NCBI GenBank assembly: GCA_030748415.1
Contig: JASMMA010000004.1
Coordinates: 86,501 to 150,500, forward strand
Origin: Planctomycetota bacterium
GTDB lineage: Bacteria; Planctomycetota; UBA1135
Reading direction: 5' to 3'
Length of the DNA stretch: 64,000 bases
The translations under genes were made by a program, and so were the position numbers. Every line of letters starts with the position of its first letter. Position 1 is the first letter of the stretch. This document shows, in pieces, positions 10,271 through 20,750 of this stretch. The notes under the pieces are model-generated. The model was given only the letters and a program-made list of their open reading frames with translations, had not been told where the DNA came from and searched no databases.

Positions 10271-10529
10271 GCTTCTACTTGGAGGATGTGGGGGAAATGG
10301 GGTGGGCTATTCGAAACCCGAGACGAGACCTCAAGTTCCAAGGAATGGGCCCCTCTATACTATATTCCACGCAGCGAGTACCCGGGGAGTTTGATGAAAT
10401 TTTCTAAGAATATTCATTCCGGGAGCAAGCGCGGTAACCTCTTTAAATATAAAAGGTTAGGACGACCTAAAGCCTGGGGACATTTTGGGTCGAATAAGGA
10501 TTGCACTTTCTTAACGAACCCCTCTCAAC

Positions 10530-11297
10530 ATGCGCTACTTAAGCTTTTTCTTTGCTCTTCTCTCAGCATGTCTGTCTAGCTGTGAAAACTCGACAAGTAA
10601 TCTCGGAGGACACGGGACCAATCCGCCTCCATCTGATTATCGCACGGAAGACCTTGCTGGGGAATGGGTTGGGACCTTTGAATCCTCTCATCCCAACCGA
10701 GAACCCATCCCTTTTTATTTCCGATGCATGTCAGATGGGTTCCCAGAAAGTGGCGCAGATGCCCTTTATCGTGACTGGAGTCTGGCCGACTCAGTGACCT
10801 ATTCCTGGGTTCGACCCATGGGCGCCATGAACCTGACGGTGATTCGCAGCGAGGAAATGATGTTCCTAAATGGGAATTTTGAACCTTCAAAAATGGCCAT
10901 TCAGGGTGATTTCGTCATGCTTTCAGCTGGAATCGAGGTTGATAACGGTACTTTTGATGTTGCGATAGGCCCGGGCTCAGGTGGATTCAACTCCTCGGAC
11001 CAACTGGTTGGCTCTTGGGGCGGAGAATGGAAAGTGGACGGAAGCGACCCCGAGCCAGTCTCTATCGAAATGGATCAGGAGGGTGTCCTCACTTCTGGAA
11101 CACTGGGAGCCGACTCCCTGGACCTATCCGGCCCCTGGTGGGACCACCAGCTCACCTTTTCTGAAGATTCAGTGGGTCGAATTGCCCCCATTCAGCTTTT
11201 TTCAATCTCTGGAGCCCAGTTATCACTGGATTATCTAATTGTTACCGAAGATGGAAGCCACCTCAGTGGACCAGGATTAACCTTAAAAAAGCAGTAG
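10530..11297 (+). CDS. Hypothetical lipoprotein
   Basis: N-terminal lipobox-like FFALLSACLSSCENS; no recognised domain. Confidence 0.65.
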   Translation: MRYLSFFFALLSACLSSCENSTSNLGGHGTNPPPSDYRTEDLAGEWVGTFESSHPNREPIPFYFRCMSDGFPESGADALYRDWSLADSVTYSWVRPMGAMNLTVIRSEEMMFLNGNFEPSKMAIQGDFVMLSAGIEVDNGTFDVAIGPGSGGFNSSDQLVGSWGGEWKVDGSDPEPVSIEMDQEGVLTSGTLGADSLDLSGPWWDHQLTFSEDSVGRIAPIQLFSISGAQLSLDYLIVTEDGSHLSGPGLTLKKQ

Positions 11298-11327
11298 GCC
11301 GAGCTTTTCTGGGAGTAGGATGGTGGG

Positions 11328-13103
11328 ATGCGCATTCCATTTATCTTGGCCCTTATCCTCTTCGGGGCCCAACTTTCAGCTCAGTCGACTCGCGTATCGA
11401 TTGAAGTGGCCCCAAGTTCTCCCGAGGCATTCTGGCTCGAATCACAGGGATTCCTCCTTGAAGATACTCCAGAAGAATCCAATGCTATTCAGATAATCCT
11501 CCCAGACACCGATCTCCCACGGCTAGAAGCAACTGGAGTTCCCTATCAGGTGCTGGAGCACTCTCAATCCCTCCGAGATCGGCTTGTTGGAAATCGTGCC
11601 CTAGACTCTCGGTTTTTTACTTGGGCTGAAATTAATCAAAAGTTGTTGGATTTAAACACGCAGTATCCAAATATTGCCCGCCGGCAAGATTTGAACGCGA
11701 TGCTTGGAACTGGAAAAACCCATGAGGGTCGTAGTATTTTTTCCCTAGTCATATCAGACAACCCTCAAGTGGCAGAAGATGAACAAAATGTTCTCTTTGT
11801 CGGTAATCATCACAGTCGTGAAATCGCAACGCCTGCGCATATGATTGCTGTTGCAGAACATTTGCTGTCCAACTATGGAGTTGACCCAGAAATTACCTCT
11901 TGGATTGACGAATACCAAATTTGGATTGCCCCAACATGGAACCCTGATGGTCTCGAACATGTTTGGAATGTCGATGAATGGTGGCGCAAAAACCGTCGAA
12001 ATAATGGTGGAGGAGTTTACGGAGTTGACCTAAATCGCAATTACTTGTTCGATTGGGCAAACTGCGGGAATTACTCTACGAGCCCTTCTTCCAATGTGTA
12101 TTGCGGCCCTTCACCAGGCTCAGAACCAGAAACCCAGACCATGTTGGCTTTTGGGCGACAGATGAACTTTGTAAAAGTGATTGATGTCCATCAATCTGGC
12201 CAGGAAGTGCTCTATCCCTACGCCTGTGGAAATATGGACAGTGCTGTCCAAGCTAGAGTTTGGGAAGCCCGCGACAATCTTGCAGCCGCAGCGAATTACT
12301 CAGACCGCTACGCAAGTGCTGGTGGGGAACACTTCGAATGGCAGTTCAATGAAATCGGCGCTCTTTCCTTCTTAATTGAATTGGATACCACTTTCTTTCC
12401 AACTTGGAATCAGTCCCAATCAGAAATAAATCGTGCGATGCCCTTGTACATGCAAATGCTTCGCGAGAAAGTTCCCATTTCTGGCCATATCCGAGATGCA
12501 TGGACCGGTGCCCCACTGGATGCTGATGTCTCCATTATGAGTGTAAGTATGCTAGAAAATGAAACTCGAATGAGTCGAGCTAGCAACGCTGGCCGTTGGC
12601 ACTTTTGGGTTGAGGACGGAAACTATGATTTCACAATCTCAGCTCCAGGCTATGAAACCTTGTTCCATTTTGAAAGCGTATTCGGGCCTCCGGTCCAGAG
12701 AGATATTTGGCTCATGCCGCAGACTCGCCCAACCCTCTCCGTTTCAACTCATACAACGGTAGGGAGTTGGATTGAGTTTCGGATGTCGAATGCTCAATCT
12801 TTTGCAGGAGAGACATTTACTGTTTTGTTTAGCTCCACAAACGGAGGCCCCTTCGGAGGAAGCACTACCCTCCCTGGCGGGCTTAGTTTGCCCTTAGTTT
12901 GGGATTCTGTATCGAACTGGACATTGGCAAATTCTGCTTCAATGTCGGATATTTTGGATGTTTCGGGCTTTGGCTCAACCCGTTGGATTAAGATCCCGCC
13001 AGGTGCTGCAGGAATGACAATCTGGGCCTCCGCGGCAATACACGATGGGCTCGGACAGGTTTTTTTTGATGTGAGCCCAGCATTGGTTTTTGAAGTTCAG
13101 TAA
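11328..13103 (+). CDS. Secreted M14 zinc carboxypeptidase with carboxypeptidase regulatory-like domain and C-terminal domain
   Basis: VGNHHSREIATPAHMI (HxxE zinc ligands), WIAPTWNPDGLEHVW, KNRRNNGGGVYGVDLNRNY; FLIELDT catalytic Glu region. Confidence 0.88.
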   Translation: MRIPFILALILFGAQLSAQSTRVSIEVAPSSPEAFWLESQGFLLEDTPEESNAIQIILPDTDLPRLEATGVPYQVLEHSQSLRDRLVGNRALDSRFFTWAEINQKLLDLNTQYPNIARRQDLNAMLGTGKTHEGRSIFSLVISDNPQVAEDEQNVLFVGNHHSREIATPAHMIAVAEHLLSNYGVDPEITSWIDEYQIWIAPTWNPDGLEHVWNVDEWWRKNRRNNGGGVYGVDLNRNYLFDWANCGNYSTSPSSNVYCGPSPGSEPETQTMLAFGRQMNFVKVIDVHQSGQEVLYPYACGNMDSAVQARVWEARDNLAAAANYSDRYASAGGEHFEWQFNEIGALSFLIELDTTFFPTWNQSQSEINRAMPLYMQMLREKVPISGHIRDAWTGAPLDADVSIMSVSMLENETRMSRASNAGRWHFWVEDGNYDFTISAPGYETLFHFESVFGPPVQRDIWLMPQTRPTLSVSTHTTVGSWIEFRMSNAQSFAGETFTVLFSSTNGGPFGGSTTLPGGLSLPLVWDSVSNWTLANSASMSDILDVSGFGSTRWIKIPPGAAGMTIWASAAIHDGLGQVFFDVSPALVFEVQ

Positions 13104-13134
13104 GTGATTTCGCGCCGTTAAAATCTCCGCCCCC

Positions 13135-14046
13135 ATGGATTCGTTTCACCTGATTTCCGACTTTGATGGTGTTTGGACTGAACCTGCTCGCGAATACATC
13201 GCAATCCAGGCAAAAGTCGTAAATGAATTGTCTATGGCATTGGGGGAATCACCAGAGAAAGCTCTGGAAAGGTACGAAGGATTTGCTGCCGCAGTCATGG
13301 AGAACCCTGATCAGTATGGTTGGCAAGCCAGGCCTGACGATAGACGGCTTTCCTCTTTTGTAGATGAAGATTTCTTCTGCATGCCGTCTGCAATTGGTCA
13401 ATTTATTGACCACGGAAATCGACTAGAAGCTGGAATTGTGAAGGAGGCGATTCTTGCGCGACACGAAACGATTACAGCCCTGATGGATCATTGTTTTCAT
13501 AGTACTTGCGAAGAGTTTCGGGGTGAAGTTGAGCACGACTTAACACATGGTGCGGATCGAGTACTCCAATGGCTAGTGGACCACAATGTTCGAGTCACTT
13601 GGGTCACAAACGCGCCAACTGAAAAAATAATCGATTGGTTTTCCCACCATGATTTTCAGGTTTCCGATGCGCGAGAGACTTCTCCTGAAGAAGCTAACTT
13701 GCGCGTTTATGGGCGTGCTGGAAAACAGTGGATTGGCGAGAGCAATCAGACCTTAGACTTTTGTGGTCGGCAGGTTCTGGTTGACCGGCCCCACTATCGA
13801 GAAATACTAAAGCGTGAGCAAGCGGACTTAGTGGTGGGGGATGTCCTATCCCTAGATTTAGCTCTACCTGTACAGCTGAAATCCATAGGCGAGTCATTTG
13901 CACCTCGCGAAACCGCCCTCGTCTGGAGGCGAGAAACCCCCGATTGGGTGCTGAACTCCGTGGGCGAAGGTTCAGAAAAAGTGACTCATCTGATTGGACA
14001 CCTAACGAGCTTGCCCCGCCTTGTCCTAGGCCTCGGTATCCTTTAG
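13135..14046 (+). CDS. HAD-superfamily-like hydrolase
   Basis: HLISDFDGVWTEPAREYIA (DxDG motif I), RVTWVTNAPTEKIIDWF, LVVGDVLSLDLALP. Confidence 0.55.
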   Translation: MDSFHLISDFDGVWTEPAREYIAIQAKVVNELSMALGESPEKALERYEGFAAAVMENPDQYGWQARPDDRRLSSFVDEDFFCMPSAIGQFIDHGNRLEAGIVKEAILARHETITALMDHCFHSTCEEFRGEVEHDLTHGADRVLQWLVDHNVRVTWVTNAPTEKIIDWFSHHDFQVSDARETSPEEANLRVYGRAGKQWIGESNQTLDFCGRQVLVDRPHYREILKREQADLVVGDVLSLDLALPVQLKSIGESFAPRETALVWRRETPDWVLNSVGEGSEKVTHLIGHLTSLPRLVLGLGIL

Positions 14047-14053
14047 CCCTCAA

Positions 14054-16174
14054 ATGGAATTCTTGCGCGTTTGGGCCCCCTACATTTACCTCTACGGAGT
14101 GGGTGGGATTTTCTTTTCAGTAGCCTTATGGCTTATCTTGAGAACGAAAGCCTGCCGCACAAATATAAAACGGGATCGCTTTTGGTTGGGCGCTCTAGCG
14201 TTCGGATTTCTTTGGTTTGCGGGCTTGCATGCATCTGGAATTGGTGCTGGCGCCCTTTCTGACGAGGCCAGTTTTACCACTGCCGCCCAGGAAGCCCTCA
14301 ATGCCAAAGCTGGGCCGAGCAACCCCTCTGCGCCCCTTTTTATGGCGATAATTTTGGGTTATATCCTCGTTGTTTTGGGCTTTGGAGCTTGGTTTTCACG
14401 CTTCAACAAAACGACATCCGACTTTTTCTTTGGCGGCCGCCGCTTTTCTTGGTGGCTCATTACGATGTCCATCGTTGCAACAGGAGTAGGCTCTCACTCC
14501 TTTCTGAAGTATTCAGCAAAAGGCTTTCAGCACGGGTTCTCCTCCTCTATGACCTACTTGAACGATTGGTTCTTTATGCCATTGTTCATGTTTGGTTGGT
14601 TGCCCATTATTTACTTCACCCGCGTAAAGTCGATTCCGGAATATTTTGAGCGCAGATTTGATTCCCGTGTTCGAAAATTGGCCACTGTGGCTCTTTTAGT
14701 TTACATGTTGGGTTACATCGCTATTGGCTTTTTAACTATGGCCAAAACACTTCAACCTGTTTTGCAGGATTACATGGGTTGGGACATCGGGCTGGATGGC
14801 ATTATCTGGGCGGTTGCAATTATCTCGGGCATCTACATTACCTTTGGTGGGCAAACTGCGGTCATCTTTACCGACCTCCTTCAAGGTTTTATCCTTCTTC
14901 TTGGTGGTGCTCTTCTCTTTATTCTTGGGCTGAACTGGTTAGGTGGGTTTGATGTTTTTTGGAATGCCCTTCCGCAAGATTTCAAACTACCACTTGCCCA
15001 CTTGAACAAACCTCAAGATTTTCACACCGTTGGCATCTTTTGGCAAGATGGCATCGCGGGCTCCATTGGATTCTTGTTCTTGAACCAAGGCCTACTTATG
15101 CGGTTTATGGCCTGCCGCTCAGTTGAAGATGGGCGCAAAGCTGCCGCCTTTAACACCTTGTTTCTTCTCCCGCTTTCCACCATTGTGGTCTGCAATGCAG
15201 GCTGGGTCGGGAGAGCTATATCCGGTGCACGACCCGATATTCTCCCACCTGAAACTTCCCCCGACGAAATCTTTACTCGTGTGACGGCGATTGTCTCTTC
15301 GCCTGCGGTGTTCTCCTTCTTGATTGCAGCTGTTGTTGCCGCCTTGATGTCCACTGTGGACACTTTAATCAATGCCGTTGCAGCAATTTCCATTAACGAT
15401 ATTTATCGACCTCTAGCCAAGAACCGTGGGGATAAGCATTACCTGAAAGCTGCAATGTGGATTTCCGCTATTGCCACGATTATTGGAGTCCTAGCAACTT
15501 ACCCCTTCAGGGGATTTGACACCTTATATGAAGCTCATGCGAAGTTCCATGGAACGGTGACCCCTCCTTTAGTGGCTGCAGTTTTTCTTGGCGCATTTTG
15601 GAAGAGGTTTACAACTCCAGCAGCGATTGCAACCTTTGTTGGAGGTGTGGCTTTGATTCTTGTGGGGCAGGCGAATCCTGAAATTTTTATTCAGCCTTTC
15701 GCTCACGGGGTTGCCATGGATCCAGAACATCCGTGGAAATATATGGGCGCTCTTTGGAACCTTTTGGCTTGCTTTGGCATCGGAATTACGGTCTCTCTGT
15801 TTACAAAACCAGAGAGCGAAGAAAAAGTCAAAGGCCTCACTTTATGGTCTGTTGAGGCTGCCCGTTGGATGTTCAAGGGCTCAAAGCCGAACGATAAAAT
15901 TGGATTCAAACTTCCACTCGTTTGGAAGGTGGACCCTGAACTCCCTTCGGGAACGGTGCAGGTTGACTCAGGCGCACAAGAAGGGCTTGCCGCAAATGAG
16001 GGTGACATGATTTACCTTTGCGACAAACGATGGTGGCTTGGTGGCTTGCGTTCGGCTCACGCCAAACTTGGCGCGAGCCATTCTGAAGCCAATACCGTAA
16101 TTCTGGCTTCCGATGTTGCAGACTCCGCGCATTTCATGCCTGGTCGCATGGTTACTGTCGAAAAAGAACTCTAG
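14054..16174 (+). CDS. Sodium:solute symporter (SSS family)
   Basis: Multi-TM; FFFGGRRFSWWLITMSIVATGVGSHSFL, YFERRFDSRVRKLATVALLVYMLGYIAIGF, AALMSTVDTLINAVAAISINDIYRP. Confidence 0.88.
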   Translation: MEFLRVWAPYIYLYGVGGIFFSVALWLILRTKACRTNIKRDRFWLGALAFGFLWFAGLHASGIGAGALSDEASFTTAAQEALNAKAGPSNPSAPLFMAIILGYILVVLGFGAWFSRFNKTTSDFFFGGRRFSWWLITMSIVATGVGSHSFLKYSAKGFQHGFSSSMTYLNDWFFMPLFMFGWLPIIYFTRVKSIPEYFERRFDSRVRKLATVALLVYMLGYIAIGFLTMAKTLQPVLQDYMGWDIGLDGIIWAVAIISGIYITFGGQTAVIFTDLLQGFILLLGGALLFILGLNWLGGFDVFWNALPQDFKLPLAHLNKPQDFHTVGIFWQDGIAGSIGFLFLNQGLLMRFMACRSVEDGRKAAAFNTLFLLPLSTIVVCNAGWVGRAISGARPDILPPETSPDEIFTRVTAIVSSPAVFSFLIAAVVAALMSTVDTLINAVAAISINDIYRPLAKNRGDKHYLKAAMWISAIATIIGVLATYPFRGFDTLYEAHAKFHGTVTPPLVAAVFLGAFWKRFTTPAAIATFVGGVALILVGQANPEIFIQPFAHGVAMDPEHPWKYMGALWNLLACFGIGITVSLFTKPESEEKVKGLTLWSVEAARWMFKGSKPNDKIGFKLPLVWKVDPELPSGTVQVDSGAQEGLAANEGDMIYLCDKRWWLGGLRSAHAKLGASHSEANTVILASDVADSAHFMPGRMVTVEKEL

Positions 16175-17589
16175 CTTTTCGGTGCCCGAACCAGGAGACG
16201 TGTCTCCTGCATGGCTTCCATTGCCCAACGAACGCCCTCTCGGCCACATCCGGATGCCTTGACGCCTCCATAGGGCATGTCATCTACCCGGAAAACGGTG
16301 CTATCTCCAATGATGACCTGTCCCACCTCTAAATTCCGAAAGGCGGAATTAATCCGTTGTTCATTATGCGTAAAGAGTGCCGCCTGAAGACCCCACCTTG
16401 TTTCGTTTACAGCATCCAGTGCCTTGGAGAAATCGGACCATTCTTCAACAACAAGAACAGGACCAAAAATTTCTTCATCCCATACTTTGGAGTTGTGGGA
16501 AACTTGGCTCAAAAGTGTAGGCTCGACAAAGTTGCCTACTCGATTTCCTCCGCAGTGAAGTTGAGCACCTTCTTGAATTGCTTCACGAATCCAACTTTCC
16601 ACACGAATAGCGGACGCTTCGTCAATCATGGGGCCAAAGTCGGTTTCCATTTCAGAAAGTGAACCTAAGCGAAGGTCTCGGATCCTTTGCCCGAGTCCAT
16701 CAATGACTTCACCTTGTATTCCTTGGGGCACCAGTAATCTTTGAAGAGAAATGCAAACTTGACCACTGTATGCAAAAGCTCCAATGGTGCATCGATTGAG
16801 AGCATCCTCCAGATTCCAGTCTTCGCATAGGATGGCAGCTGCATTCCCGCCGAGTTCTAGAGTCGTGTGAGCGTGTGCGGCGCGCCCCTTCAATTCCCAT
16901 CCCACACCTGCTGAACCAGTGAAGCTCAAATGCCTGACTAATGGGCTATCACTTAAGGGGCCGCACTCGTCAGGAAGTGCCGGGAGGATAGACCATGAAC
17001 CTTTAGGGAGGGGAGGGTCCACTCGGCAAAGAGCTTCTCCAAGAAGGAGAGCAGTAAGGGGAGTTTTTTCTGCAGGCTTTAGGACAAAAGGGCAGCCAGC
17101 CGCGAGTGCAGGGGCAATCTTGTGCATGGCAAGATTGAGTGGAAAATTGAAAGGGGTAATGAAGCTACAAACGCCAATTGGAAAGGGATGAATGACAGAT
17201 TCTCGATCCCCAAAGATGTTTTTTTTGCTCGTGTTAAGAAGTGCCTCTTCGGCCGCAATATTCAAAGTGCGAATTGCTCGAGCCACTTCGGAGGCAGCGT
17301 ACCGCTGAGGTTTTCCGGCTTCGTCTCGAATAGAAGAAGTAAAAGCATCCCCTTGGGAGTCCAGGATTTTAGAAAGGGACCGAATTCGTTTCGCTCGAGT
17401 GTCCGGAGTTTCGTTCAGTAGGGCTTGCCGTGAAGCTTCGGCCAACCGAATTGCCTCCTGTATATGAGTGGACTTGGCCAAGAATGCCAACCCCAAGAGA
17501 CTCCCATCCTCGGGTGCGTTGACAGGCAACTCGAAGAGTGAAGATTCTGGATTTCCAGCAAGGAAAAAAGGTCGTGGAGATTCAGGCAT
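16171..17589 (-). CDS. Aldehyde dehydrogenase family protein
   Basis: FITPFNFPLNLAMHKIAPALAAGCPFVLKPAEKTPLTA, LSFTGSAGVGWELK, TLELGGNAAAIL, FAYSGQVCISLQRLLV, EIFGPVLVVEEW. Confidence 0.93.
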   Translation of the reverse strand: MPESPRPFFLAGNPESSLFELPVNAPEDGSLLGLAFLAKSTHIQEAIRLAEASRQALLNETPDTRAKRIRSLSKILDSQGDAFTSSIRDEAGKPQRYAASEVARAIRTLNIAAEEALLNTSKKNIFGDRESVIHPFPIGVCSFITPFNFPLNLAMHKIAPALAAGCPFVLKPAEKTPLTALLLGEALCRVDPPLPKGSWSILPALPDECGPLSDSPLVRHLSFTGSAGVGWELKGRAAHAHTTLELGGNAAAILCEDWNLEDALNRCTIGAFAYSGQVCISLQRLLVPQGIQGEVIDGLGQRIRDLRLGSLSEMETDFGPMIDEASAIRVESWIREAIQEGAQLHCGGNRVGNFVEPTLLSQVSHNSKVWDEEIFGPVLVVEEWSDFSKALDAVNETRWGLQAALFTHNEQRINSAFRNLEVGQVIIGDSTVFRVDDMPYGGVKASGCGREGVRWAMEAMQETRLLVRAPKS

Positions 17590-17613
17590 AGGGGTAGGAT
17601 ACGCACTTATTGG

Positions 17614-19608
17614 ATGGGCTATGATGGTGCCAGGTCATTCCGCGCCTATTCAATTCCTCTCATGGAATCCGAAAACAAGAAAAAGAAACTGCAAGCTCTC
17701 TTGGACGCCGTTCAAGAATCGCAGAATCCTCCTCCAGTTGGAGATGAGACTGTCCAGGAAGATTCCGCCAATCGTTCAGGGTTGGATGTTGGCCAAACCT
17801 TGGGCGATTTTCGTTTAATCCGTGAGCTGGGTCGCGGAGGCATGGGTGTAGTTTATGAAGCTGAACAGATCAGTCTTCGCCGGAGGGTTGCCCTAAAGGT
17901 TTTATATCCAGGGCTTTCCAGTTCGGTTCGAACTCTTCACCGTTTTCACCGAGAAGCTGAGGCGGTCAGCCAAATAAGCCACCCAAGCATTATTTCCGTA
18001 TATGCAGTTGGCTCGGTGGGCTCGACACACTTTTTTGCCATGCGGTATTTGCCTGGCCCAAACCTAGCCCAACTTGTTGATCAGCTTCAGGAAGCCCAAG
18101 ATTCTGGGAAAAGTACAGTACTGATTGACTTGGGTGACGAGCCGATGGAAGCGCCAGGTGATGACAACGATTTCAGTTCAGTTGGTATTCCTGCAGCATC
18201 TCGTTTTCCTGTGCGAAACTATGTTTTTCAAGCAATCGAAGTCATCGCTCGAGTTGCAGAAGGTCTGAATGTTGCCCACAAAGAAGGGCTCATCCATAGA
18301 GATGTTAAGCCTGGTAACTTAGTCTTCGACCGAAGCGGTCAATTAGTCTTGACTGACTTTGGAATTGCAAAAGCATCCCACCAAACAACGATAACGCGTA
18401 CAGGAGAATTTATTGGCTCTCCTGGTTACATCAGCCCTGAGCAGGCGATGGCTCGTAGAGTTGAAGTGGACCACCGGACCGACATATATTCGCTAGGGGT
18501 CACGCTTTATGAATTCTTAACTTTAAAGCAGCCCTTTTTGGAGGATACCCTTGAAGCCACATTGAGAGCCATATTGACTCGTACTCCCTTGAGTCCTCGG
18601 AAACTGAACCCTCGTTTGCCGAAAGATATCGAGACTGTTGTCTTGAAGGCAATAGAAAAGGATCCGGACAAACGCTTTAATTCGGCTGGAGAAATGGCTG
18701 CCGAGTTGCGCAGGATTTTGAACTTTGAAGCCATTCAGAGTTCACCGATTGGCCCAATTACCCAGGCGGCGCGCTTAGTCCGCAGGCATCGGGCAGTAGC
18801 GGTTGCAATTTTATCTTCACTAGCTTTGGTAATTGGTGGATTTTGGATGTGGAGCCTTATGGAAAACAAACGCGAGGCTCAAAAGAAGCGCGAGGAAGTT
18901 GCGAGCTCAGTAATCCCGGAGGATCTGGGTGTTACAGAACTTCTTCATTTTGTCTCAAGTGAAGAAGGGATATTAGATGAAGAAATATTAGCGAAGATAG
19001 AAGATGCAAGAGGATCACTAAACGTGGAGAATCCTTCATTTTCCAAAACAGTCCAGAAAATTCGAGCAGCTGATACCCGTATTAAACTTGTAAAGAATGA
19101 AACCGGCGCCGCAGCCGACCGATTCTTGCCAAAGTTGGCAAGCGTGAAGATTCAAATGGTGAAAGCTCTTGAAAATAGAATCCTCCACGGCGACCTTCAG
19201 CCAGCTGGCGCGGCCGAGCTTCGACGCTATCTCAAAGAGTACCTCAATGACGCAGACACTTTAGTTGTGAAAAACACTGCCGTCACTCTTGGCCGTATTG
19301 GTGGTGGGATGGCAGTCGCAGCTCTCACCGATACTGTTTACCACTGGAATGAACGAATTCTTTCTGGTGATAAGGATTTACGCCCTGATTTTGTTGAAGC
19401 GATTGGATTTGTGGACCACCCTTCTGTTTTTGACGCCCTCGAAGAACTTTCCCGCCACGAAGAGGTGAAGGTTCGGCTTGAAGTCGTTCGAGCACTCCGA
19501 AATTCTAGCCATCCATCTAAATCAAAACTCCTTGAACGACTCGCAGAAAACGATTCCGACCCAGCCGTTTCAACTCTGGCACACGAAGTAATGAAGGAGC
19601 AACCATGA
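17614..19608 (+). CDS. Serine/threonine protein kinase with TM segment and C-terminal HEAT-repeat-like region (start may be 17662)
   Basis: ELGRGGMGVVYEAEQISLRRRVALKVL; HRDVKPGNLVFD; LTDFGIAKA; GSPGYISPEQAM; TM VAVAILSSLALVIGGFWMW. Confidence 0.93.
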   Translation: MGYDGARSFRAYSIPLMESENKKKKLQALLDAVQESQNPPPVGDETVQEDSANRSGLDVGQTLGDFRLIRELGRGGMGVVYEAEQISLRRRVALKVLYPGLSSSVRTLHRFHREAEAVSQISHPSIISVYAVGSVGSTHFFAMRYLPGPNLAQLVDQLQEAQDSGKSTVLIDLGDEPMEAPGDDNDFSSVGIPAASRFPVRNYVFQAIEVIARVAEGLNVAHKEGLIHRDVKPGNLVFDRSGQLVLTDFGIAKASHQTTITRTGEFIGSPGYISPEQAMARRVEVDHRTDIYSLGVTLYEFLTLKQPFLEDTLEATLRAILTRTPLSPRKLNPRLPKDIETVVLKAIEKDPDKRFNSAGEMAAELRRILNFEAIQSSPIGPITQAARLVRRHRAVAVAILSSLALVIGGFWMWSLMENKREAQKKREEVASSVIPEDLGVTELLHFVSSEEGILDEEILAKIEDARGSLNVENPSFSKTVQKIRAADTRIKLVKNETGAAADRFLPKLASVKIQMVKALENRILHGDLQPAGAAELRRYLKEYLNDADTLVVKNTAVTLGRIGGGMAVAALTDTVYHWNERILSGDKDLRPDFVEAIGFVDHPSVFDALEELSRHEEVKVRLEVVRALRNSSHPSKSKLLERLAENDSDPAVSTLAHEVMKEQP

Positions 19609-20750
19609 GGAAAATTAATTTCTGGAGCTTTTGCCTTTTGGTTTTATTGACGACCACCTGCGGAAAGGAGAAAGCCATTCGTATCGGAGTCATTCTTCCC
19701 CTGACCCCAAGTACCGAGGGTGGTGACGATCGAAGTGATGATGGGAAAGCGGCTCACAAGGGTTTGGAGCTTTTCTTAGAGGACTTGAAATCAAATATTA
19801 TTTTTGAAGTCCGCGACAATCGTGGCGACCCAGCCGAAAGTATTAGACTTGTTAGAGAGTTTGCTGATGCCAATGCCGCGATGATTATTGGTCCCTTTTA
19901 TTCAGATACAGCCCTAGCTGCAGGCGAAACCGCTCAATCAAAAGGCATTCCGATGCTTGCCCCATCTGCAACCTTGCCCTCAGTGACACAATCAGGTGAT
20001 TATGTTTTTCGTGCGTGCTTTCTTGACCGCCAACAAGCTGTGGAAATGGCGCGATTTGCCTATCAGGAGCGGGGACTTCGTCGGATGGTCTCTTTTTCTG
20101 ACTTGAATTATCCCTATTGCCTTGGCTTGAGCGAGGATTTTGAATCCGAATTTGCCCGACTCGGCGGAAGAGTTCTCCAGCGATACTATTTCCGATCTGA
20201 TAAAGAAGCTATTGAACAAATAGAGGAGATTGCAGCCGTGCATCCGGATCTTATTTATTTTTCTGCCTACGCAAAAGTAGTGGTTTCTGTTTTAGGGGCG
20301 GTCGGTCCTCGGTGGCGAGGGATTACCGTTCTTGGTGCTGATGGTTGGGACACTCCCGAACTTAAAAATGTCCATCCACCCCTTCCAAACGAAGTTTCCT
20401 TTTTTATTACCAACCACTTTGACCCTAATGAAGAAAACCCCCGCACGATTGATTTCTTAAATCGATTTGAGGAGTCATTCGAAGAACCTCCCGGACAATT
20501 ATCCGCTTTGGCCTACGACGCTTGCTTGCTTGCCGAGGCTGCTTGTCAGGCCGCTGGGGTTCGACTTACCCGCGATTCGGTGCAACGGAAACTCATGGAG
20601 TTGAGGGGGATTTCAGGTTTAACGGGCACCTTCTCATTTGATGAAGATGGAAACCCAAAGAAGTCTCTCGTTATCCAGCAACTTGTTATTCGAAATGAGG
20701 ATCCAAGTTTAGAGCTGGTAAAAAGGACCGCCGTACCCGACAAAAATTAG
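19605..20750 (+). CDS. Periplasmic amino-acid-binding-like protein (LivJ-type ABC substrate-binding fold), probable lipoprotein
   Basis: LLTTTCGKEKAIRIGVILPLTP...GLELFLEDLKSNIIFEVRDNRGDPAESIRLVREFADANAAMIIGPFYSDTALAAGETAQSKGIPMLAPSAT; ATGA overlap with kinase. Confidence 0.85.
   Translation: MRKINFWSFCLLVLLTTTCGKEKAIRIGVILPLTPSTEGGDDRSDDGKAAHKGLELFLEDLKSNIIFEVRDNRGDPAESIRLVREFADANAAMIIGPFYSDTALAAGETAQSKGIPMLAPSATLPSVTQSGDYVFRACFLDRQQAVEMARFAYQERGLRRMVSFSDLNYPYCLGLSEDFESEFARLGGRVLQRYYFRSDKEAIEQIEEIAAVHPDLIYFSAYAKVVVSVLGAVGPRWRGITVLGADGWDTPELKNVHPPLPNEVSFFITNHFDPNEENPRTIDFLNRFEESFEEPPGQLSALAYDACLLAEAACQAAGVRLTRDSVQRKLMELRGISGLTGTFSFDEDGNPKKSLVIQQLVIRNEDPSLELVKRTAVPDKN

Noticed and set aside
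10271-10529. 260-bp divergent intergenic region with TTAGG-acga-CCTAA hairpin as possible ncRNA
   Set aside because: Only a 5-bp stem; no known RNA family recognised. It is probably an ordinary divergent promoter region.
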